64,000 bases of DNA from Pycnopodia helianthoides (lineage: Eukaryota > Echinodermata > Asteroidea > Forcipulatida > Asteriidae), in assembly GCA_032158295.1 (NCBI GenBank), contig CM063251.1:16815738-16879737 (forward strand), given 5' to 3'. Under the pieces are notes generated by a model that worked only from the letters and a program-made list of their open reading frames with translations, had not been told where the DNA came from and ran no database searches. How positions within the stretch are numbered: the stretch's first letter is position 1; every line of letters starts with the position of its first letter. The position numbers were made by a program, and so were the translations under genes. Shown here one piece after another: positions 23,901 to 35,400 of this stretch.

Positions 23901-24600
23901 GAATGTTGTTCCCTAACGGAAATAGTGCCAGTTCCTTATAACGACAATGCATGCGATTGTAATTACAATATAAATGTGTACAAAATATGTTTCACTTTAG
24001 TGCATATAATGTGCACTTTGTTCTTTAAAAAAATAAACAAATAAAACATACCTTTCTAAAAAATTTACATCGGGATCAGGATTGTTAACTTTTGATGTGC
24101 TATGTGCTCCATTCTCAAAAAAGCTAGTATCCTTGGTGAAGTTGATATTTCCCAATTGTGTGACATAAAAAGGTTGAAGTAGATTATTTTATTCTGTTTA
24201 ACTTGACATGTAAATCTTATATTGTATGATAGCAAAATATAATGTAGAGTTTATCAGTGTCAGTTGCCAATGTATGAAAGAGAGTTTTGTTTTCAGATAT
24301 CCCTTCTTTTTTGTTTTGTTCAACTGTTTTGTTCATTGCCAAATAAGTAATTGTAAATGGTTAACGAGGCAGTCGCAAAACGGCTGAACCAGTTTGGTTG
24401 TTTTGGAAGACATTTCCCTTTTTAGAAGCAGTTTGAGTAGTTATAGCATGTTAATTCTGCAGACATCACATATTATATACTAGTAATTTAATCACTGTAG
24501 TGGTCTTCCACTGCTTGTCTGCAATCTGGACATTGTCCATGTTATTGTGGTGTTGCATTCACTTTTTGGTATACTAGTTTTCTCTCAGAAATAAACATTT
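20928..24600 (+). other. Probable long 3' UTR of CDC42SE
   Basis: After TAG at 20925-20927 there is no further coding signal on this strand. A weak ATTAAA lies near 22254 and AATAAA motifs at about 24033 and 24590-24595, so a 3' UTR of 1.3-3.7 kb is possible. It contains a repeat of family F (23351-23507). A 63-residue minus-strand frame at 21066-21257 is antisense to this region and unassigned. Confidence 0.35.
23351..23507. mobile_element. Interspersed element family F, copy 1 (CAGGCCTG ends)
   Basis: Starts CAGGCCTGGAATTACACGGA and ends TGAAATTCCAGGCCTG, so the ends are inverted. The interior reads CTTGGTGCCCCCTCAAAAG. Relatives lie at 30069-30235, 34793-34961, 44783-44958 and 47354-47521. 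Confidence 0.85.
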
Positions 24601-24670
24601 AACTCAAGTTGTTGATTTGATAGATTTATGAAATCTATCAAAGACATCAATCTAGCGACAGTTAGTGACA

Positions 24671-24944
24671 TAAACCCTTTTCACACGACAGCAATTTAGC
24701 AAGGGTCCCTTGCTTAATTTTAGCATAGTTGCGAATTTTGTACAAAATGCACCTCGTGTGAAAGAACAGCAATGTTCATACTATCCATAACATAAAGGGC
24801 AGCAAATTGGAGAAGATTTCACTAGAGACCTTGGACAGTCCAAATGTTGTCCTTTCACACAAAGTGCAACTTGTAACATTTCACAACCATGCTCGAACTA
24901 AACAAGGGACCTGTGCTAAATTGCTGTCGTGTGAAAAGGGTTAT
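24671..24944. mobile_element. MITE family C, TIR about 30 bp (single copy)
   Basis: The left end reads ACCCTTTTCACACGACAGC then AATTTAGC. The right end is its complement: GCTAAATT then GCTGTCGTGTGAAAAGGGT. The interior repeats related CTTTCACAC/GTGTGAAAG words. The nearly identical ends suggest a recent insertion. Confidence 0.9.
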
Positions 24945-25236
24945 AGCTGAGTCTGCAGTATGTAACCACTCGTGCCAGTGCTTTTAAAAACGGCCCACTA
25001 TGGATGGTTGCATAATTTGTGTGTCGATTCCTTAAACTTTTACTCGGAGATTGCAATTTACCTGAACTTGATCTGTGTTCGGTAGGAAGGAAATAAAAAA
25101 ACACTGCTCACTCTGTCTCAGGAAGTGTTGTTTATACACGCCATACTACCAAGTTAAAAATGTCGCGCTTTTGTCAAGGCACATGTGTAATGGAGACTGT
25201 GAAACCCAATTGAAAATGAAAATGTGCTTCCTTAAG

Positions 25237-25309
25237 ATGGCGTGGGAATTACAAGTTATTGTGCTGCATGTGATTTTCTTGTCGGTGTATAATGCACATC
25301 CATTAAAAG
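25237..25309 (+). CDS. Candidate first coding exon with signal peptide (unidentified)
   Basis: AAGATGGCG provides a good start context. The 24 codons encode a short polar start and then a hydrophobic stretch (VIVLHVIFLSVYNA) followed by HPLK, shaped like a cleavable signal peptide. The frame meets an acceptable donor, AAAAG|GTAGAT, at 25309/25310 in phase 1. No following exon was recognised downstream, so this may be chance. Confidence 0.2.
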
Positions 25310-26211
25310 GTAGATTACACAGTGTAATCATAACTGGTTCAGCCTTTTTTTGACGCCGTACATTTTCAAACTTTAATTGAATCGTGCGTTGTTAAAACAC
25401 TAAATTGCATGATCTTGTAAAAAAGTATAAAACAAAAGAATTCAAGACAATGTTAAATGAAATAAAATCAGGGGGAGTGTGTAGTAAAAGTGCCTTGGTG
25501 TATAAAATACGGTGCAACCTTTATGTTTTAAAAAAACTTTTTTTGTAAATAGAGCATTGGGTAAAGGGGATTAGTTGATTGTTGAGGCAGTCGTCAGAGG
25601 AAGTGTTCTTAAACAGGAAATATCCTTAATTGGGCATTGCAATTCTTCCTTGAGGAAGTGAATGAGCAGAATTTAGCGGGCGAACGCCTACCGTCTGTTT
25701 TGTTCATTACTACTTCTAATTATGTGCTTAAAAAGTAGTTACATGTTGGTAAAGTCATTGGCAGTTCATTCATCACACAGTTAGTGGTGTAGTGGTAGTA
25801 GTAACTAAATGTTCAAACAAAATGAATGTACGCTGAATCTACACGATGCAAGGTAGTGTTGAATTATTGAATTGTCACATGGGAACGCTTTGAGAATCTG
25901 TTACGGTGAAAAACTTATTTTCGTAAACTCAAAACTATTTTAGCAACATTTTATCCAGATATATTTTTTTCTATTGACATTACTTACAGTTTACATTGTA
26001 CATGTAGATGTCCTTCTTCACTATCGTGTTGATTAAGGACTACCATCTTAATGTAGTTAGTCACCAGGAATAGAGAGAAGGTACAGCATTTAGTTTGTCT
26101 CGGGCGAAGGTCATGTGAAAGTTGTTTCATCAGAAGGTTGCGTACCTTTATCACAAAACTCTGTCAAATTGCTTGGCACCCCGAACAAAGATACTGACCA
26201 ACATGGGGCGG

Positions 26212-26284
26212 AATAGCTCAGTTGGTAGAGCGCTGGCATATTAATCTGGAGGTCGCAGGTTCAGATCCCGCCATTGTCAATTTT
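26212..26284 (+). other. tRNA-like sequence (Asn-ATT-like), probably pseudogene or SINE head
   Basis: It contains an A box (TAGCTCAGTTGG), a D-arm GCTC...GAGC and a B box (GGTTCAGATCC). A loop ATATTAA would place ATT as anticodon with T33. The anticodon stem pairs only with wobbles, the T-stem has a mismatch and the 7-bp acceptor stem pairs poorly, so a functional tRNA is unlikely. TTTTT follows within about 10 nt and could end Pol III transcription. Confidence 0.5.
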
Positions 26285-29200
26285 TCTTTGATCAACTCCA
26301 ATTTATTTATAATTGTCTTAGGGTGGAAATCCTTAGGGGTCCAGCAAAGAGTGATACTATTCTAACCTCACCCCCCCCCCCACACCACCCCAAAGTAAGA
26401 AAGTAAATTTGCAGACCTGAAATTTGTATTGTTTTCTTTTTCTGTTTTAAAGTCTGAAGGTTGAATGACTAACATGTATTGCACCTTGCTAGACCAGAGT
26501 AAATTGCTTAATTTGTACAGTCATGAAAACATCCCATAAGTGTCTTCATAATAATATGTTATTCCCTGTTAGTGTTATAAAACATTCATCGTTGTGATCA
26601 ATAGGAAATTAAGATTTTTTTTTCTGCCAGACCAAGTCGGTAGAAATAAAGGTCTAGTACAGTTGTACTGTTCATGTATAAAGCGTGAAAGGGGACATGT
26701 ACAAAAAAGGCTAGTTCCCTAATAGTATTAAAACAGCCTTTATAGATTTGCTGTACTCAATGACTCCATTCAGAGATCATCCCACAGATATATACATAAC
26801 TGCTTGATACTCAAGCTTCTTGTGAAAATGTCAAATGTGTCATCTGATGATAACTGAACTGAATGATGTACATTTTTGCCAACGGGTTTTTTTCTGCTCC
26901 GGGGCCGGTTGGTTTTTTTAATGTTCGGACAGTTTTTGGAGAGAGCTTCATTCTAAATCTGAAATATTGAGTAAACAATTAGATACAAAGTAGACTATGT
27001 ATCTTTTCTGAACCTGGGCTTAAGGCATCGCCTCCATCTGACTGTTTGAGACATCATCACGTTCGCAAAAAGATTAATGGAGCCTAAAGTCGTGGTTTTT
27101 CGAAAAGGACCTATTCCATCAAGGCATGATTTCTGAGGCACAGTTGCACGTACATAAATGTATAGGCTGTACTTAACATAATTATGTGTACACCGCGCCA
27201 GGATGTTGCTGTGTATTTAGTTGCAAAGGTTAAGTGTATAGGGAAATGTGCAACATGGATTTCTGGCAGGGAATGGTCATTCCAATTTTCTCTGTGTACA
27301 CGTAGTCTGTTGACTTTCATCGAAAGAGACGCTCATTAAACCTTAGCCTGTAGCGGGTTGTGTGATGTTATAGGGGCCCATTGCCTTTGGATTGGATGCT
27401 TTGGGCTTAAGAAAAGCGTTTGTTATGAAATGAGTATGATTGGAAAGATTTTTTTATTTTTATTTTCATGACAGAACATGGTCCGCCATTTTGTAGAACC
27501 ACATTTTTGACTCCCGCTGGTTGTATTTCCAGAGGCAAATTTATGTTTCTGTTTAATCACTACTCACTAATTACACAGACTGTGGGTGTTTTAGTGCATG
27601 AACAACTCTTATAAAGGTCTACATGTAGGAGCAATTCGGCAAAACTTTTGAGAGTTTTGAAGGCAATGCGCCCCTTTAATGTGCAGGAAAGTCTCTTCTG
27701 CATGCACTTGTTAAACATTTAATTTAGTTCTCATAACAATGACATTGCTTCAGTTCCTGCTATTTCTCAGGGAGATTGGTGGCTGTACCAACATTACTTT
27801 CTACTGTGCAAGGCCATTGGGGTTACAAAAATGCAAACCTTTTTCAACATTATTGTACATGTGAATTGTATAAGTGGTGATGGGCATGTACCATCCCTGA
27901 CTGATTATGTAACACCAAATGTAAAGCTTGAAGTCACTGGGCATCTGGGGTTTTTTTTTTTAAGTTAATGGTCTTTCTTATGTTTACCTGTATACCTGTC
28001 AATTTTTGCAGAGCCAAATTCTCACTAAATGTCAAAGGGGAAAGTGGTTCTGAAAGAAATTGATCTTCCTTTTCTTATGATGTAAAAAAAAAATTCCCCC
28101 CTTAGATTGGCCTTATTTTATCGGATTTTTGTAAAAAATTATGCATTTGTAACTGGTTAAATATCCCTTCTGACATGTGGTACTTCCTTTTTCTTCTTTT
28201 TTACTGTGTACAAACAATGGTTAGAAGCTGTAACTCAACGTCGAGTTGTTTGGTTTTTATATTTAGCACAACTCTTTATATATGTTTATCTTCCTTTTTT
28301 TATTTCTTTCTTTATTCTTTATTTTTTATCAGGAAATTTTATCTTTCATTTTACATTCCATGCACCAGTGATGTCAGCTGTCATTGTATTTCCACAGTAG
28401 GGAATGAAAGCGAGTTTTTTAGTTTCTTTGCATCTTTTAAATGATGTTTGTCATGGGTGTAGGCCTGTGCACTAAAGCTGCATCATGAACTTTCAAAGGA
28501 AGCACAGCCGGCTCTCATTTATAACAGGGACGTTGTTATAAGAGGACAGCAACACAAAGAAACATAACGAAGAAATGAGATTTGGGACTTCAGAATGTAC
28601 TCTTTATAAGCAGAACCTCTTTTATAACGGTGCTGTTTATAACAAGGGTTGACTGTTTTTGAAGAATTGTCATTTGTGAAGACGAGTGTGATTGTACAAA
28701 TTGTATAAGAGAATTTACCTTAAATTTTTCGGTTGACTTGTTCAAATTGCAGATATTATATCAAGTATCGGGCTCAACTCATCTGCGAAGTGACATCACA
28801 TTACATTCTTACAATAAAAGATACCTATGGTTCAAAGAGTAAATTTGACACTCAACTAAGCAGGACAAATAATGTTTTGAAGTGCACAAGAGAAAAAGAG
28901 TGAGAAGCTATTTACAAATTGTCTTCAGTTTGTTAGAACCTGGATCAACTTCTTCCTCTTTGTTGACAAAATGTGCCTACTGGCGTTTATTGCAACTGCA
29001 AGCAAAGAAGTCTGTTTTGATGTAATTATACCCCCCCCCCCCCCCACTCCCTGCCCCCGCCCCTGATCCAACGCACAATCAGTTTTTGCTGTTTTCTAGG
29101 GTGTGCATTTTAATTTGTCTTTTGTTGGGGTCAGTTTTGTTACTATAAAGTTTAGGGCTAAATGCTATAGGTCAACTGTGGCCTCGATAACAGGAACGGG

Positions 29201-30068
29201 TCATCTGAAGAACTGGTATGCACTGAAATTTAGAAAAAAATTATGCTGTAGGATTTTGAAACTTGGAAGTTGAATGCAAAGAAGATATGGTTTTATTTTT
29301 TAAAATGTTTGCGTTGACTCCCAGCTTGTACAAGATTCTACAAAATGTAAAAAAATGTGAATTTCTGTTTATCTGTTGTACATTCAGGAGCTCTTCTGTT
29401 AATTATTATTTTAAAGATTTTTGTTGTTTTGCAGAGAGTATGCTTTTTATGGGGTAGAAATATGGTATTTATAAGCGGTGGAGTTTGGCATAAAAATTTG
29501 GCTGATTTTTAACCAGTGTTTGCATTGTAGACTTTTTTTTTTTTTTACAAAACAAGGTTTTCAACATGTTTAAAGCATGTAGGAATGCTTGGTATCATGT
29601 ACAGGTTAAATACTGCAATGGAAATTGGTTAATTATTTTATTATGGATAAAATCAAAAGTGGGTGAAATGTGCATCTTTTGAGATTAAATAATGAATAAA
29701 ATTGGACACTTCACATAATGGGTTTACCCCCAATTGAATGGTTGATCTCCATAGCTCATTGTCTGCATGTCAAAAATATAGTATTTTTATATTCAACATC
29801 CAGACCTTTTTTCCCCAGGGGACGAAATACTTTTTCTGAAAGTACTGTACCCAGGCATGCAGCTTTTCCTCGGATCAGCTGATTTCCTCTTTTTTATTCT
29901 CAGTTTTACCATTCAAAATTGATACTGTACAAAATCATAGAAATTTTGCAATTTCCTCTTTTTTGGGTGAAGTTACAGTTGCATGCCTGTGTACCAGAGT
30001 GGACATTCGTTTGGTGGTTTGGGGATCCATTGGTCCCCATAGTTGATCGAGGGGAGCCATCATATTTT

Positions 30069-30235
30069 TCAAGGCCTTGTTACTTCACAAAGGCAATTGC
30101 CTACATTGCCCCTGGTCTTTGCCTTTGGTGCTCCTTGAATGTTCCTAAAGAAATTTACAATTTCCCAATAGAGGTGTGCCCCTTTACCAAGGAGGGAGGG
30201 AACTCCTTGGTGCCCTTTCCCTTTCAAAAATGAAG
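30069..30235. mobile_element. Family F element, diverged copy
   Basis: The shared core AAAGGCAATTGCCT...GGTGCTCCTTGAATGTTCC matches 34793-34961 most closely. The ends are eroded. It abuts family E at 30241. Confidence 0.65.
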
Positions 30236-30240
30236 CATCG

Positions 30241-30496
30241 GGGCCCAATTTCATAGCGCTGCTTAACGATAAGCAAATTTAAGCATAAGCGTATTTCACA
30301 GGTTAGCAGGACAATAAGGCGGTCATCTTGCGCGTTCACCATGTATTTGGCATTGTTACGTCATTCATTTTCGTGCAGTAAGCACCGGGGAGGTTAGCAT
30401 GCCTTTTCGAGTGCATAGGGTTAGCAGTGCTATGAAATAGAAAATTGTGCAGTAAGCACAGAATCGGCCGTTAAGCAGCTCTATGAAAGTGGCCCC
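30241..30496. mobile_element. MITE family E, copy 2
   Basis: Bounded by GGGCCCAATTTCATAGCGCT and AGCTCTATGAAAGTGGCCCC, with GCTTAACG/CGTTAAGC-type words inside each end. It is longer than 16673-16856 and has a different interior, as expected for related non-autonomous elements. Confidence 0.75.
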
Positions 30497-31204
30497 TGGC
30501 CTGTTCTCTCATATTCCACACCATTGTTATGGTGCATTCACCGTTTCTACAGCTTTCCGTAATTCAGCACTCGTGCCAGAAATGTTTTCATGATACATCA
30601 TGAGGGACCACTGAGTTTAGTGCCTTCCCCCCCCCCCCCTCAGTGCAGCTCGCTCGTTTTGAATTCTCGCTCGTAAGATTATTTGATCTTAACTGGATCA
30701 TTTACTTGTTATTTACTCCCTGTGAAATTAAACCAACAGCTAAAACAGGATTTTGCCATATGATCGAAATGAGGTTGAAAGGATTTTCGATAATGAGACC
30801 AAAATAAGGTGTACTCGGATGCCTACCGTTTCCCAAATGAGTGGCACTGTGCCATTCAATCAAACGTGTCGGGGGGGGGGGGTGGTTACACAAAACAAAG
30901 AACTTTTTCAAAATTCTTGGGAGGAGTTTCTCTTCAGCTCCACTCTTTAATTAACCATTTCAAAACAGCAAAGTTATGTTGTAACATTTTGAGTACAAGT
31001 TTGACTGGGATACTACAAATTTACTGCTATACATGAACAAGCTCGAACAAATCAGGGCAATCGGGGCCATCAAGCAACTCCTATACAGTGATTTCTGAAA
31101 CTGAACAAAATTACTTCTGTACAGTACATATACGGGCTTACATGATGTTATTGTTATATTGCTGTGGAGGCAGAGCTAAAAAGAAGTCCTTAAAAGTTAC
31201 ACGA

Positions 31205-32046
31205 CCGTTAACAATGTGCGCAGTGAACAGCAATGATCAACGCTGTACTTGCACAAATTTATCCATGCGATTACAAATTCCACCTTTCAAATTTAAGTGG
31301 TGATTTTGGAAATATGCAGCCAGGGCGTTTGCCACAGCTCGGGTCTTTAATTGCTCTATGGCCTGCAAGTATGAGTGACACTAAGTGTACGTTAATGGTC
31401 AGTGGTCAGAGCACTGAGAAAGTTAAAGGAACAGCATTAGCTCTGTTAAAAAGGGGCAACTAAACAATACTAACAACCTATGTACAAAAACCCGTTATTG
31501 ACTGTTAACAATGTGCGCAGTGTACAGCAATGATCAACGCTGTACTTGCACAAATTTATCCATGCGATTACAAATTCACCTTCCAAGTGTAAGTGGTGAT
31601 TTTGGAAATATGCAGCCAGGGCGTTTGCCACAGCTCGGGTCTTTAATTGCTCTATGGCCTGCAAGTATGAGTGACACTAAGTGTACGTTAATGGTCAGTG
31701 GTCAGAGCACTGAGAAAGTTAAAGGAACAGCATTAGCTCTGTTAAAAAGGGGCAACTAAACAATACTAATAACCTATGTACAAATAACCCGTTATTGACT
31801 GTTAACAATGTGCGCAGTGTACAACAATGATCAACGCTGTACTTGCACAAATTTATCCACGCGATTACAAATCCACCTTTCAAGTTTAAGTGGTGATTTT
31901 GGGAATTTGCAGCCAGGGCGTTTGCCACAGCTCAGTCCCTTAATTGCTCTATGGCCTGCAAGTATGAGTGACACTAAGTGTACCTTAATGGTCAGTGATC
32001 AGAACACTGAGAATGTTAAAGGAACAGCATGAGCTCTGTTAAAAGG
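31205..32046. repeat. Three tandem 297-bp repeats in SPPL2 3' flank
   Basis: GTTAACAATGTGCGCAGTG occurs at 31207, 31504 and 31801, exactly 297 nt apart, and the units match along most of their length. Each unit holds an open frame of about 75-82 codons (starting MCAV), but its conservation simply follows the recent duplication and no domain was recognised. On the SPPL2 strand, copies 1 and 2 contain ATTAAA (complement at about 31346-31351 and 31642-31647). Copy 3, nearest the gene, has ATTAAG instead. Confidence 0.95.
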
Positions 32047-32175
32047 TAGACAGACAGTGCCCTTTTGAATCTCCTTCAATGGCTGAGATGTGTAGAAACA
32101 ACTGTCTATTTAACAAACGCCATTTTCTTTCCCCCCCCCCCCAAGCATCTAGTCAATATATATGATGGGGGGTTT

Positions 32176-32421
32176 TTATCCAGTGATAACAAGCAAAGGT
32201 TCAGTCTCCGATACGCCATTGTCATGGCAACTCCCGCCATCTGGATTGAGACCCTCCTGTCCTGAGTCTCCCGAGGCATCATCGGAGGGTAATGTTCTTG
32301 AGATTTCTGGTGAGCATGAACCACCCAGGTACTCGTCTCCTGCCGTGGGCTGCCGAGTTGCACCAGATGTGGACTCGGTCGTATTGACGGAGTATGAGCC
32401 GTCACTTCTGGTATGAGAAGT
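32176..32421 (-). CDS. SPPL2: SPPL2 last exon, cytosolic tail with dileucine motif
   Basis: The acceptor is CCTCCATTTCTCAATACTAG at 32422, followed by 81 codons and TAA at 32176-32178, in phase with the exon 13 donor. The tail is rich in Ser, Thr, Gly, Asp and Glu, without hydrophobic stretches, and ends SETEPLLVITG. E588-xxx-L592-L593 fits the [DE]xxxL[LI] AP-adaptor signal. Exon identity rests on phase, acceptor, length and the resulting total length, which is close to vertebrate SPPL2B. Confidence 0.75.
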   Translation of the reverse strand, partial: TSHTRSDGSYSVNTTESTSGATRQPTAGDEYLGGSCSPEISRTLPSDDASGDSGQEGLNPDGGSCHDNGVSETEPLLVITG

Positions 32422-35400
32422 CTAGTATTGAGAAATGGAGGACACGTTTTTGTATTATCAAAAAAGGATTGCACTCACTATTTTTGAATTATCATGATTC
32501 TGGTCAACGAAGTGAAACATCGTCATCACTTTCTTTTCAGAACCACAACTAATTAAAGATACTATTACATTGAATTACGGCTTCATGGCTTGATACTACT
32601 ATTCAATCAAATTTTAAAGAAGTTAAAGGTATTGTACACTTTTGGTAACAGCTCAAAATCAGTGTCTACATTTTGTGTGATTAAACATATGCATGAACAA
32701 ACAAACCTGTGAAAGTTTGAGCTCAATTGGTCATCGAGGTTACGAGAAAATAGTGAAAAGAGATCTTATGTGTTTTCTGTTTTTTCAAATTATCGCGCGC
32801 GATAATTACTATTGTTTTACTCGTTTCTCAGAAACGATAGCATTTTAGGCAGAAATATTTTAAGGAACCCTTTCTATCATTACTTACTTTAAATCATGTA
32901 AGTTATGTGTGAATCTGTGAACATTGTGTTTTTCGATCTTACCAATAGCGTACAGGGCCTTTAACAAAGAAAGACTTAAAATGTAAAAATTGAACAAAAT
33001 AAAGATAAATTTTCAAGGAGCAGATGGGTGTAAAAAGAACACCCCAAAAAAGATAAAACATGGGAGCCTCAAAAATGAACTGTTGACGCTGATAAGCCTA
33101 AATGGGTAAGATTCAAAGGCGATGGAGATCATTCACCGATTTCCTTGCATGCCAGATGTCTGAGAGCTCCCGACGAATAGCGGCCAGGGCGAGGGTAGTC
33201 AGTACGGTGCAGGGGACCAGGTAGAGCAATGCCGGCTGCCCTGTCTGCATCAGGGCAAGGGCTACGAACGTTATGATCAGACCAACGCCGTAGGCTGAGG
33301 ATAGGAATGAGAAGCAGGAGTGATAGTCATATTCTCAAAGGAAAGGACAAATATTTTTCAAAGATCATAACTTTGAAATTGTCTACTCAAGTTCAATTGA
33401 CCTCTGTGGAGCCCGTTCGAATCTTGCCTTGAACTGTATGTAGCCTCACATGAAGATTTGGTTTTCAGTCCCTACCTGTTTTTTAGGAGTTTTCCTCCCT
33501 AAAAAAGGATTGTCCCTTGGTTTCCCAAAGAGATTTAAATAAATTTGAATAAATTGGGTTGGTGCATAATTAAACATGTCTCTGAAATGAGGGGAAAAGC
33601 CTTTACATCTTACACACTAATGTGCTATAGGGCCACTCAGGCCTTAGTGGTAGGATGCATAGCCTTATGTAATAGAAACAGCCCTTACCTACACACGATG
33701 CTATGTAGTACACCTTGACACGAGAATGGATCTTGAAGTCAAATGAGCAGCAGTATCCAACGAGCAGGCCTGTCAAATACAAGTCAATTCCGTTACTAAA
33801 GTAACCATCAAAAATCTAATAGGCTAGCATTTCCATTCAATTTATCCCACATAAACCTAACTAAGCTGATGTATGGAGTTAATTAACTTGGTTGCCAAAC
33901 AAAATTGGAGCCACTTAAGAATTTCCCAGGTTTGTTTTTCCCAGAAAATTTTTTCGCAGGGCTTTCGCCCATCAAGTACCCAGCAAATGTATTCATTATT
34001 CCTACTATGTACATAACTGCATAAATGGGGGACTTTTGGGACGCTAGGTGGCAGCAGACTTACCAGGGAAATCCGTCGTTTTCGGCAATATGCCCATGTT
34101 TAGAACTACGCAAACACTGGAATTTTACCTGGTATGTCTGCTGCCACCTGTCTCCCATTTACACTGATTCTTCATGTTTGTTATCAAAGTAAGCATGATC
34201 TATATGTAACATATAATTAATTAATTGTTCTCATTAGATTAGTATCAATTAATATGTGGTGAAGTATGCAGGGCCCCAATGGAACCCAGTTTTAACTGTT
34301 TAGGCATCCCTGGGTAAACAATATTGTAATAAATGAATAAATACACAATTCAATATATGGGGATGGGGGTTGGAGGGGTGGGGGGGGTAATATCTTGGGT
34401 TTTCCTTAAAGCTTATCATCACTGCCTGGTTTTCTGCCCAAGGGTAAAGGCTACATAGCTAGGGTTACCTATACCTCATTACTAAAATAGGTAAAAATTC
34501 AATAACAATTGAACAACAAGCAAATATAAGTCTAAGCCAACAATGGTCTGTAACTAATAACAATAATACAAAATTTGTAAAGTGCAATTTATCTATGACC
34601 AAATATATTCCAAGGTGCTGGAAAAAAAGCAAATTTAAGAAAAACATACATTACAAGATACTTAGATTATCAGAGTATACAGGGGATGTAATTAAGAGCA
34701 CATTAAAGAGAGATTTTCACACTAACAAAAAACAAGTGGATAAGCACAATATATAGCTGCTGATCATATACTTGTACACGCAAACACAAAATGCAGGCCC
34801 GATACTGCAAGGATGTAACTGAGGCAATTGCCTCCATGCCCCTGGCCATCACCTTGGTGCTCCTTAAAATGTTCCAGCAGTAAGTGACATTTCCCATATT
34901 GAGATGCCCTTCATTTCAAAGCCCTTCATTTGCCCTTTATAATAACTGAGCCTCAGGCCTGAAAATGCCAACAACGCAAGCTACAATGTATAAACTAAAT
35001 CTGATAAAGCTTACTGGACATAGCATCACAAAGAACTTTAGCCCGAGCACTATTGTTCAGCCACGACACTCCAGGTACTAAAGTATCAGTTGGGACACAA
35101 TCAGGCTCCGTACGGGTATTTCTTCCCTTGATTGTTATGAAGTTTGAAGATCATACAGAGATCTGTGAAGAATTCCTAAAATCGGGAAAATCCCAACAAA
35201 TCTCAGGCCTACTATTTAAATTCTTGTAATATTTGTCTATGACTCTGCAGCCAAAATTTCTCCCCGTTTCTCCACCAAGCAAAGTTCCAAATCAAAACAC
35301 AGCTCATAATTACCTGGGATTAGTATGTCACCAAAGCCCAGCATGGAATACATCTGGCAAACCTTTGCTGTTGAATGTGATATCCGTGGGACCTGTAGGA

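Larger units (their letters stand above)
24945..31204. other. Intergenic region between CDC42SE and SPPL2
   Basis: No multi-exon gene was recognised. Contents: a candidate signal-peptide exon (25237-25309), a tRNA-like element (26212-26284), poly-C or poly-G runs near 26370, 29032, 30627 and 30872, a repeat related to 11930-12150 at about 27376-27680, family F and E elements (30069-30496), and many T-runs. Short frames elsewhere lack motifs or splice sites. Confidence 0.45.

Noticed and set aside
26212..26284. Functional tRNA-Asn gene
   Set aside because: Anticodon, T and acceptor stems pair poorly; annotated as tRNA-like instead.
31088..32032. Repeated 71-82-codon frames starting MCAV
   Set aside because: Identical because of the 297-bp triplication; no domain, and the frame changes slightly at the unit edges. 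Kept only as a remark under the repeat.
31205..32046. Possible CRISPR-like array
   Set aside because: Units are 297 bp without spacers in a eukaryotic genome; it is a plain tandem duplication.
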